A program made the translations under genes and the position numbers. A stretch of DNA of 6,558 nt from the NCBI GenBank assembly GCA_026706165.1, contig JAPOZF010000529.1, positions 1 through 6,558 of the forward strand, in the 5' to 3' direction. Positions 1-6,225 of this stretch are shown here, one piece after another. Source of the stretch: Gemmatimonadota bacterium. GTDB lineage: Bacteria > Latescibacterota > UBA2968 > UBA8231. The number at the start of each line of letters is the position of its first letter. The first letter of the stretch is position 1. The notes under the pieces were generated by a model. It searched no databases and was not told the origin of the DNA. It saw nothing but the letters and a program-made list of their open reading frames with translations.

Positions 1-626
1 CGCGCGCCCGGACGCAGCTGCACGCCGTCCTCGCCCTGGCTCCCGGCCACCTGGAGACCCTGATCCGGCTGAGCAGCCTCTACCTGCGCACCGGGGACAG
101 GGGCCGGGCCATGGCCCTGTGCGAGCGCGGCCTGGCCGCGCACCCGGGCGCGGCGGAGACTTCGAAGCTGTACCACACCCTGGGGTCCATCCACCTCGCG
201 GAGAAACGCCCTGCGGAAGCGCGCGGCGCCCTCGAGCGCGCCGTCGACCTGGATCCAGGGCTCGCCGGGGCCTGGAACCTTCTCGGGTACGTGCACGCGG
301 TTTCGGGGGACCTGGCGGCCTCACAGGCTGCCTACACCCGCGCCGTCGAGGCGGACGCCGGGTTCGCCGAAGGCCGCTTCAACCTCGGGAACGTCAGCCA
401 GCTCACCGGCGACCTGCCGGCCGCCCGGCGCCACTATCTCGGGGCGCTGGCCGCCGACTCCTCGTACACGCGCGCCCGCCTCGCCCTCGGCAACCTCTAC
501 GTCGAGCTCGATTCCCTGGGGGCCGCGGCCGCCTCCTACCGCCTCTTCCTGCGCGACTGGCGGGGAGACCCGGAAGGCGCCGACATGGCGCGCGCCGCCC
601 TGGAAGAGCTGGGAGAAAGGCCATGA
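1..626 (+). CDS. TPR-repeat protein, 3' part (5' end outside window)
   Basis: The reading frame is open from the left edge (first full codon at base 3), so the gene begins upstream. An internal ATG at 111 falls in the middle of a repeat and is not the start. The visible 207 residues are almost entirely tetratricopeptide repeats of about 34 residues. After a partial helix there are about five units with the usual TPR spacing, for example around the motifs AWNLLGYVHAVSGDLAAS and RFNLGNVSQLTGDLPAAR, each followed by an A-hhx-DP-type turn. TPRs form superhelical protein-binding scaffolds, and no catalytic domain is visible. The stop codon overlaps the ATG of the following exported FG-GAP/ASPIC protein (ATGA), which implies a shared transcript and coupled translation. 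CRTAC1-type proteins are often fused to or adjacent to TPR proteins, so the two may work together at the cell envelope (inference). Family assignment is secure; the specific role is unknown. Confidence 0.9.
   Translation, partial: RARTQLHAVLALAPGHLETLIRLSSLYLRTGDRGRAMALCERGLAAHPGAAETSKLYHTLGSIHLAEKRPAEARGALERAVDLDPGLAGAWNLLGYVHAVSGDLAASQAAYTRAVEADAGFAEGRFNLGNVSQLTGDLPAARRHYLGALAADSSYTRARLALGNLYVELDSLGAAAASYRLFLRDWRGDPEGADMARAALEELGERP
612..620 (+). promoter_or_regulatory. Ribosome binding site for the FG-GAP/ASPIC gene
   Basis: The purine-rich stretch GGAGAAAGG lies inside the last codons of the TPR gene, with seven bases between GGAG and the ATG at 623. Together with the ATGA overlap it supports 623 as the start, rather than the much earlier in-frame ATG at 119, which would add an arginine/proline-rich antisense-like extension. 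A second ATG at 638 is possible but is less well placed. Confidence 0.6.
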
Positions 627-2413
627 AGGGGCCGGGAATGCTCCGGACCGCTGGCCCTCACGCCCGAAAAGGCGCCTTTGCCGGAGCCGTCGCGGGGGCC
701 GCGGCCCTGCTGACCGCCGCCCCGGCCGCCGCAGAACCGGTGCGCGAGATCCGTTTCACCGACGTCGCCGCCGAGGTCGGGCTCCGCTTCCGCCACGACA
801 ACGCCGCCACCCCCGAGCGGCACTTCCCCGAGACCGCCGAGGGGGGCGGGGCCTTCCTCGACGCCGACGGCGACGGCCGGCTCGACGTCTACCTCGTGCA
901 GGGGGCCCCGGTCGCTCCCCGGGAGGGCGGGAGCGACGGCAGGGCGGCGCCTGCCAACGCCTTCTTCCGGCAGACGGAGAGCGGCTTCTTCGAGGAAACC
1001 GGGGCGCGGCTCGGGGTCGACGACCGCGGCGTCGGCATGGGCTGCTGCGCCGCCGACGTCGACAACGACGGCGACCCGGACCTGTACGTCACCAACTACG
1101 GGGCCAACGCGCTTTTCGAGAACGCCGGCGGCGACCGCTTCTCCCGGGTCACCGAAGCGGCCGGGGTCGGCGGCGGCCGCTGGAGCGCCGGCTGCGCTTT
1201 CGGGGACTTCGACCGGGACGGCCTCGTCGATCTCTACGTCGCCAACTACGTCGACTACGACCCGCAAAACCCGGTGGAGGAGGCCACCCCCTACGTCGCG
1301 GTTGCCGGTGAGTACAAGGGAGAAGTTTCCGGCTATCCGCATCCGGCCTTCTACCCGGCGCAGCCCGACGTCCTCTACCGCAACGAGGCCGGCGGCAGGT
1401 TCGCCGACGTCACCGAAACCGCGGGGGTGCTGCAGCCCGGGGGCAAGGGGCTGGGGGCCGCCTTCGCCGACTACGACCTCGACGGCTGGCCCGACCTCTA
1501 CGTCGCCAACGACAACGTCCGCAACTTCCTGTTCCACAACGAACAGGGTCGGTTCGCCGAGGTCGGGGTGCTGGCCGGCGCCGCGTACGGGCAGACCGGG
1601 CGCGCCGAGGCCGGCATGGGGATCGACTGGGGGGACTACGACAACGACGGCAGGCCCGACCTCGCGGTGACCAACTTCCAGCGCGAGCCCAACTCCCTGC
1701 TGCGCAACGAGGGAACCGGCTTCTTCCGCGACGAGAGCTTCGCCTCGGGCAGCGGAGAGGTGTCGCTGCCCCTGCTCGGCTTCGGGGTGAACTTCCTCGA
1801 CGTCGACCTCGACGGCCGCCTCGACCTGTTCGTCGCCAACGGCCACGTGCTCGACAACGCCGAGCTGATCGACCAGTCGACGACCTACCGCCAGCGCGAC
1901 CTGCTGCTCCGCAACGCCGGACCGGGGAAGTACGGGGCGACCGCGTTCGTCGACGTCTCGGACCGGGCCGGACCCGCCCTGCAGCGGGCCCGGGTGGGAC
2001 GCGGCAGCGCCCGCGGGGATTACGACGGCGACGGCGACCTCGACCTGCTGGTCGTGAACCTCGGGGAGGAGGCGGCGCTGCTGCGCAACGACTCGGCCGC
2101 CGGAGGCTGGCTGCGGGTGAGAACCGTCGGCGGCCCCAGCAACCGCGACGGCATCGGGGCCCGCGTCGAGATCCGCACCGGCCGGCGCCGGCAGGTGCGG
2201 GAGATCAGGGCCGGCTCCAGCTACCTGACCCAGAGCGAGCTGGCCGCCCACTTCGGACTGGGGGCCGCCGCGGCGGTCGACCAGCTCGTCGTGCACTGGC
2301 CGAGCGGGAGCGCCGACACCCTTCGCGACGTCGCCGCCGGCCAGGTGGTGACCGTCATCGAGGGGGGAACGGCCTCCTCAACCCAGCCGCACCGCCTTCC
2401 CGGTGCGCACTGA
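623..2413 (+). CDS. Exported CRTAC1-family protein: FG-GAP/VCBS seven-bladed propeller with C-terminal ASPIC/UnbV domain
   Basis: This is a 596-residue protein. Residues 1-37 look like a Sec signal peptide (basic R15-K16, hydrophobic Ala/Leu core, cleavage plausible after AAA-37). Seven calcium-binding DxDxDG loops of the FG-GAP/VCBS type begin at D80, D145, D195, D283, D338, D393 and D466, each followed by a D-(LVI)-YV-type strand. This is the pattern of a seven-bladed beta-propeller. Residues about 497-579 match the ASPIC/UnbV domain (NRDGIGARVEI, then GSSYLTQSE, FGLG and VHWPSG). The family is widespread in secreted bacterial proteins and is thought to act in binding or adhesion; no enzymatic activity is established. 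Unpaired-looking cysteines occur only at 141, 142 and 191. The loop at about 222-253 appears to lack cysteines that I recall as common there in relatives. The last 16 residues lie beyond the domain and overprint the 3' end of the opposite-strand oxidoreductase gene. It is translationally coupled to the upstream TPR gene. Confidence 0.93.
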   Translation: MKGPGMLRTAGPHARKGAFAGAVAGAAALLTAAPAAAEPVREIRFTDVAAEVGLRFRHDNAATPERHFPETAEGGGAFLDADGDGRLDVYLVQGAPVAPREGGSDGRAAPANAFFRQTESGFFEETGARLGVDDRGVGMGCCAADVDNDGDPDLYVTNYGANALFENAGGDRFSRVTEAAGVGGGRWSAGCAFGDFDRDGLVDLYVANYVDYDPQNPVEEATPYVAVAGEYKGEVSGYPHPAFYPAQPDVLYRNEAGGRFADVTETAGVLQPGGKGLGAAFADYDLDGWPDLYVANDNVRNFLFHNEQGRFAEVGVLAGAAYGQTGRAEAGMGIDWGDYDNDGRPDLAVTNFQREPNSLLRNEGTGFFRDESFASGSGEVSLPLLGFGVNFLDVDLDGRLDLFVANGHVLDNAELIDQSTTYRQRDLLLRNAGPGKYGATAFVDVSDRAGPALQRARVGRGSARGDYDGDGDLDLLVVNLGEEAALLRNDSAAGGWLRVRTVGGPSNRDGIGARVEIRTGRRRQVREIRAGSSYLTQSELAAHFGLGAAAAVDQLVVHWPSGSADTLRDVAAGQVVTVIEGGTASSTQPHRLPGAH

Positions 2414-3286
2414 CTCCTCCTGGGCGCAGCAGATCTGCAGCACTTCCAGGGCCTTCAGCAGGTCGAACGTCTGCTCTTTCTTCTCTACCATGGCGAGGAA
2501 GTCCTTCAGCATGGCGGCGTAGAAGTACGCGTAGTCGTCCCCCTCGGCGTAGGTGGAACCTCTGGTGCCCTGGACGAGGGCGTGGTAGTGGACGGGCACG
2601 CCGTGGGGGCACATCACCGTCAGGTGGGCGCCGTTCAGGTACCTGACGCGGACGACGGTGCGGCCCCTCTGCCCGACGTCGACCACCTCGACCGGGCGGT
2701 CGTCGATGATGTAGTGGCCGAGGGTCACCGCGTGCATGCCGTAGAAGACGAAGGGCCGCTCCCACATCAGGTCCGCCGGCCCCATGGTGCTGACCATGGC
2801 GATCTCCCCGACGTCCTTCTCGCGGCTGTAGATCGGCACGAACTCCCTGGCGTACACGAGGGCGGACGTGCTCATGAACAGACAGTTGCGGACCTTCGCC
2901 CGGTCGACCAGGGCCCTGGCCGTGGCGACGGTGTCGCCGAACGGCTTGTCGAGGAAGGTCGGAATGCCGCGGTCGAGAAAAGGGGGCGCGTACTGGTGGT
3001 GGGTCATGGTGAGGTCGTCGCCGATGAAGACGGCGTCGAGGCCCTCGAACATCTCCTCGAGGGAGCCGGCCACCTCGGGCACGTCGGCGAACTTCGCCAT
3101 GTTCTCCGCGGCCTGGCGGTCCTCGTCGAAAACCCGGACCACCCGGGCCCCGTCGATCTGCGCCATGGCCGGCTCGACGATCCACTCGTTGAGGTGCTTG
3201 TGCTTGCCGTTGACGCCGTTGAACATGCCGGCGAACCAGACGGCGTGGGGGTAGGCGGTTCCTGCTACGAATCCCAGCTTGATCAT
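2378..3286 (-). CDS. Gfo/Idh/MocA-family NAD(P)-dependent oxidoreductase, divergent
   Basis: This is a 302-residue cytoplasmic protein. It has an N-terminal Rossmann-type domain (about 1-118) and an alpha/beta substrate domain. The family hallmark is the (E/D)KP motif, here FLDKPFGDT with K114; the lysine normally contacts substrate and cofactor. FYGMHAVTLGHYI (H185) fits the region of the family's catalytic histidine. The C-terminus (ALEVLQICCAQEESVRTGKAVRL) is the usual family ending. The N-terminal loop reads GFVAGTAYPHA instead of the canonical GxGxxG/A, so cofactor binding is atypical. D54 at the end of the second strand would favour NAD (inference). At 302 residues it is shorter than most members (roughly 330-400). 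It lies 46 bases downstream of the solute-binding protein gene and is probably the last gene of that operon, suggesting it acts on an imported sugar, cyclitol or similar compound. The reaction and substrate are not determinable. Its 3' end overlaps the convergent gene by 36 bases. Confidence 0.88.
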   Translation of the reverse strand: MIKLGFVAGTAYPHAVWFAGMFNGVNGKHKHLNEWIVEPAMAQIDGARVVRVFDEDRQAAENMAKFADVPEVAGSLEEMFEGLDAVFIGDDLTMTHHQYAPPFLDRGIPTFLDKPFGDTVATARALVDRAKVRNCLFMSTSALVYAREFVPIYSREKDVGEIAMVSTMGPADLMWERPFVFYGMHAVTLGHYIIDDRPVEVVDVGQRGRTVVRVRYLNGAHLTVMCPHGVPVHYHALVQGTRGSTYAEGDDYAYFYAAMLKDFLAMVEKKEQTFDLLKALEVLQICCAQEESVRTGKAVRLG

Positions 3287-3292
3287 CGCGAG

Positions 3293-3296
3293 CTCC
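3293..3296 (-). promoter_or_regulatory. Ribosome binding site for the oxidoreductase gene
   Basis: On the minus strand GGAG lies six bases before the ATG at 3286, which supports that start (protein begins MIKLGFV). The whole 46-base gap between the lipoprotein stop and this start (3287-3332) holds this site and no convincing promoter or terminator hairpin, consistent with read-through from the lipoprotein gene. Confidence 0.65.
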
Positions 3297-3332
3297 GTTC
3301 TTCGTGGTCTGAAATGCAGTGCGCTTCCGGTT

Positions 3333-5123
3333 TCATCCGGCCGCTTCCGGGGAATCCGCCGGCCGCAGCCGCAAAAGGGTCTTGAGGAACTCCCACTGCC
3401 AGGAGTGGGGAAAGCCGTAGGGGGAATCCTCGGTCGGCCAGCCGACCCATCTGCTGGTGTTCATGGGATAGCGGATGATCAGCAGGGAAAGGTAGATGTC
3501 CGGCATCTCCCGCACCCAGATCTCCATGGCTTCGCGGACCAGGGGCATCAGCTCCGCGTCGTCGACGTGAAGCGGCTGCACCCGCTCGACGATGCGGTCG
3601 TACTCCTCGTTGCGCCAGCGCGAGGTCGCCCACCACAGCGGCGCAGGCTTTCCCGTCGGCCGGAAATACCTCGAGGTGTAGATCGAGAGCATGAAGTAGG
3701 GGTCCATGCCGCGCACCCCGCTCGGGCCCCGGCACCCGAGGGCGATCGGCAGCTCCCCTGTCTGCGTCAGCGATCCCAGGCCGGGAGAGGTGTCGAAGGT
3801 GGCGTCGAAGCCGGCGTCGCGCAGCTGCTGGACGAGGGGCGGGCCGTAGGGTTTCAGCACGTGGTGGATGTAGATGTTCAGGGCCATCCGCTCCCCTTCC
3901 GCGTCAATCCAGAAACCCTCCTCATCCCTGCGGTACCCCTTGCCCTCCATGATCTGGGCGACGCGCTCCGGGTGGGCCCGGGTGTCGCAGCCGTAGCGGG
4001 CGAACATCTCCCGCAGCGACCGATCGAGGGGTTCGAGCCATTTGTACGGCGTGAACGGGTGCACGGTCACCATGCCGGCGCCGGACTCGGCCAGGTCGAC
4101 GAGCCGCTCGCGGTCGATGGCCAGGGACAGGGCCCAGCGGATGTCGGGATCGTCGAAGGGGGGTTCCGAGCAGTTGAGGCCGAGCTCGACCGGACACCAG
4201 TCCATGTACCCGTACGGCGGGCTTCTCCCGGAATAGGTGATCACCTTCGGGTTGCGCTCCATGACGGCGCGCAAGGTCGACACCTGCATGATCTGCCCCA
4301 TGTCGACCTGGTCGGTCAGCAGCATCTGCGCCGCCTGGCTCTCCTCCTGCGAGGGCACGAACATGACCCGCTCGACCTCGGGAAGGGGCCTGAACCCGGT
4401 CTCAGCCCCCCACCAGTCGTCGCGGCGGTCGTAGATCTTCTGGTGGGTCGAGGCGTAGACCAGCCGGAAGGGCCCGGTGCCGACCGGCCAGCCCCTGGCG
4501 ATGTCGTAGTTGGAGAACTCGAGGGGATCCTGGTCCCGCCAGATGTGCGCCGGCAGCACGTGGATGCCGTGGTTGGTGCTCAGAGTGCTGGCCCAGAAGC
4601 CCGGTGCCGTCCTGGTGAGGAGGAGCCGCACGGTGAGCTCGTCGAGGACCTGCGCTTCCTCGAGGAATTCGGCCAGGTCGGCGTGGTGCACCATCGAGTC
4701 GGCGTTGTCGAGGAGCATGCGCATGGTGAAGGCGACGTCGGCGGCGGTCAGGGGGCGGCCGTCGCTCCAGCGGATCCCCTCGCGCAAGCGCAGGGCGATG
4801 GCCTTGTAGTCCTCGTCGTACTCCCAGCTTTCGGCCAGCCAGTTCTCGTGCTCCCCGGTGAGCACGTTGAACATGATCAGCGGCTCGAAAACCGCCGGAA
4901 GGGTTCCGAAGTGGAAGCCCTGGTCCGAGCCCGGGAGGTAGGGGTTGTGGTTGTCGTAGAGGCTGTACTGGTGGGGGCCGCCGTTCATCACCACGAGGGT
5001 GCGTTCGCGGGGCACCTCCCGCAGCGGGGGAGAATCCGCGGGCCCGCCGCAGGCCGACAGGAAGAGGACGGCGGTTGCCAGCGGTATGCAGCTTCCGGCC
5101 AATCCCGGTCCGCGCGCCGCCAT
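3333..5123 (-). CDS. ABC transporter family 5 solute-binding lipoprotein (oligopeptide/dipeptide-type, SBP_bac_5)
   Basis: This is a 596-residue periplasmic or surface lipoprotein. The signal segment at 11-24 ends in a lipobox LSAC with C25 as the predicted lipidated residue. Family 5 binding-protein signatures follow in order: FEPLIMFN (about 79-86), WSDGRPLTAADVAFTMRML (119-137), GTGPFRL (215-221), DPDIRWALSLAIDRERLV (325-342) and a late RWRNEEYDRIVE segment (502-513). Length is in the usual range for the family (about 500-600). It captures the ligand and delivers it to an Opp/Dpp-type importer. The adjacent upstream genes encode the two ATPases, with only one base between the ATPase stop and this ATG. 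Family 5 proteins bind peptides, but also nickel, haem and several oligosaccharides. The downstream sugar-type oxidoreductase makes a carbohydrate-derived ligand plausible but unproven. There are many tryptophans near the C-terminus (W497, W498, W503, W561, W575, W577). Confidence 0.93.
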   Translation of the reverse strand: MAARGPGLAGSCIPLATAVLFLSACGGPADSPPLREVPRERTLVVMNGGPHQYSLYDNHNPYLPGSDQGFHFGTLPAVFEPLIMFNVLTGEHENWLAESWEYDEDYKAIALRLREGIRWSDGRPLTAADVAFTMRMLLDNADSMVHHADLAEFLEEAQVLDELTVRLLLTRTAPGFWASTLSTNHGIHVLPAHIWRDQDPLEFSNYDIARGWPVGTGPFRLVYASTHQKIYDRRDDWWGAETGFRPLPEVERVMFVPSQEESQAAQMLLTDQVDMGQIMQVSTLRAVMERNPKVITYSGRSPPYGYMDWCPVELGLNCSEPPFDDPDIRWALSLAIDRERLVDLAESGAGMVTVHPFTPYKWLEPLDRSLREMFARYGCDTRAHPERVAQIMEGKGYRRDEEGFWIDAEGERMALNIYIHHVLKPYGPPLVQQLRDAGFDATFDTSPGLGSLTQTGELPIALGCRGPSGVRGMDPYFMLSIYTSRYFRPTGKPAPLWWATSRWRNEEYDRIVERVQPLHVDDAELMPLVREAMEIWVREMPDIYLSLLIIRYPMNTSRWVGWPTEDSPYGFPHSWQWEFLKTLLRLRPADSPEAAG

Positions 5124-5124
5124 C

Positions 5125-6225
5125 CTATTCCTCCCCGTGGGTCATCGCCGCCGCCCGTTCGCCGTCCAGCGGCCGGGCCCCTTCGTACAGGAAGCAGGCC
5201 GCCCCCCGGGTCGGGTCGGTTTCGAGCAGCGGCGGGCGGCTCCGCCGGCAGACCGCGGTCACCGAGGGACAGCGGGATGCGAACACGCAGCCCTGCCCGC
5301 TTTCTCCCTCCGGGGCCGCGTCCGCTTCGACCGCCTCAGCACCCCTTTCCGGAGATTCTTCCGATCCGGCTTCCCCCTGACCCGCTCCGGGACCGGCGGC
5401 GGCCTCTCCCCACCGGCGCCCCGGGTCGGCATGGGGGATCGAGCCGACCAGCAGCCGGGTGTAGGGGTGCTTCGGTTCCTTCATCACCAGCTCCATCTCC
5501 CCCACCTCGACGACGGAGCCGGAGTACATCACCAGGATCGTGCGGCACAGCTGGAAGGCGGTGGTGAGGTCGTGGGTGATGTAGACGATGCTGATGCCGC
5601 GCTCGCGGTGGCTCCGGTACAGACTTTCGAGGATCGTGGCGCGCAGCGACGCGTCGACCATCGACACCGGCTCGTCGGCGATGACCACGCGCGGGTCGAG
5701 GAGCAGGGCCCGCGCCACCATGACCCGCTGCCGCTGGCCGCCGCTGAGCTGGTGGGGATACCGTCCGAGAGTCTCCTCCGGACGCAGCCCCGTGCTCCGC
5801 AGCCCCTCCTCGATGCGCTCGCGGCGCTGCTGCCCCGTCAGCTCGGGATAGAACCTGCCCACCGGGACCGCCAGGGCGTGGTCGACCTTGTAGAAGGGGT
5901 TGAAGACCTCGAAGGGATCCTGGAAGACCCCCTGGACCTCGCGGCGGAACCTCCTCTGCTGCCCGCGGGTCATCTGCCGCAGCTCCAATCCCCGGTAGCG
6001 CACCTCGCCGCTGCTGGGAGCCAGCATGCCGAGCATGAGCCGCGCCAGGGTGGTCTTGCCGCTGCCGCTCTCCCCGGCCACGGCGACCGCCGCCGGGCGG
6101 TCTCCGGGCAGGACCAGGTCCGCCTCCCGCACCGCGGTCACCTCGCGGCCGGGGCGCAGCAGGCCGCCGCCCCCGAAAACCCGGGAGGCGCTGCGAACCT
6201 CCAGCAATGGCGTCACGGCGTTCAC
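5125..6225 (-). CDS. Oligopeptide/dipeptide-type ABC transporter ATP-binding protein, OppF/DppF-like
   Basis: This is a 366-residue ATPase that powers a peptide-type importer. From the chosen GTG start it has Walker A GESGSGKT (51-58), Q-loop FQDP (101-104), signature LSGGQRQR (160-167), Walker B VVIADEP (180-186) and H-loop THD with H218. The C-terminal oligopeptide-transporter extension HPYTRLLVGSIP (253-264) follows. Four cysteines (C313, C319, C326, C344) match the CX5CX6C...C pattern proposed to bind a [4Fe-4S] cluster in DppD/OppD-type ATPases. A low-complexity Gly/Ala/Glu linker at about 268-310 separates the two and replaces the usual short PxGxxP-type segment. The GTG at 6225 overlaps the stop of the upstream ATPase (GTGA). 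No clear ribosome binding site precedes it, so translational coupling is likely. The frame stays open further upstream to an ATG at 6543, but that part is arginine/proline-rich and lies over the neighbouring ATPase gene, so it is not coding. A GTG three codons later is an alternative start. Confidence 0.93.
   Translation of the reverse strand: MNAVTPLLEVRSASRVFGGGGLLRPGREVTAVREADLVLPGDRPAAVAVAGESGSGKTTLARLMLGMLAPSSGEVRYRGLELRQMTRGQQRRFRREVQGVFQDPFEVFNPFYKVDHALAVPVGRFYPELTGQQRRERIEEGLRSTGLRPEETLGRYPHQLSGGQRQRVMVARALLLDPRVVIADEPVSMVDASLRATILESLYRSHRERGISIVYITHDLTTAFQLCRTILVMYSGSVVEVGEMELVMKEPKHPYTRLLVGSIPHADPGRRWGEAAAGPGAGQGEAGSEESPERGAEAVEADAAPEGESGQGCVFASRCPSVTAVCRRSRPPLLETDPTRGAACFLYEGARPLDGERAAAMTHGEE
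5128..5136 (-). promoter_or_regulatory. Strong ribosome binding site for the solute-binding lipoprotein gene
   Basis: The minus strand reads GGGGAGGAATAGGATG. The GGAGG core (5130-5134) is six bases before the ATG at 5123 and lies inside the last codons of the upstream ATPase gene, whose TAG stop is one base before the ATG. It is the strongest ribosome binding site in the window, as expected for a binding protein needed in excess over its ATPases. Confidence 0.8.

Noticed and set aside
119..622. N-terminal extension of the FG-GAP/ASPIC frame from an ATG at 119
   Set aside because: This region is coding in another frame for TPR repeats. The extension is Arg/Pro-rich, and the ATG at 623 has a ribosome binding site followed by a signal peptide.
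536..2296. A 586-codon open frame on the minus strand opposite the FG-GAP/ASPIC gene
   Set aside because: It is the antisense shadow of a GC-rich coding region. The translation is Val/Gly/Pro-rich with no recognisable domain, while the plus strand encodes clear FG-GAP and ASPIC motifs.
3341..3366. Two copies of CGGCCG about 16 bases apart near the lipoprotein stop
   Set aside because: CGGCCG is a self-complementary hexamer expected by chance in DNA of this GC content. There is no T-run, and it lies in coding sequence.
3392..3409. Inverted repeat CCCACT-GCCAGG-AGTGGG as a possible terminator
   Set aside because: It lies inside the lipoprotein coding sequence (codons for HSWQW), has only a six-base stem and has no following T-run on either strand.
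3279..5567. A 762-codon open frame on the plus strand across the lipoprotein and ATPase genes
   Set aside because: It spans two real minus-strand genes and their junction, and its composition (Arg/Pro/His/Val-rich) is typical of an antisense shadow.
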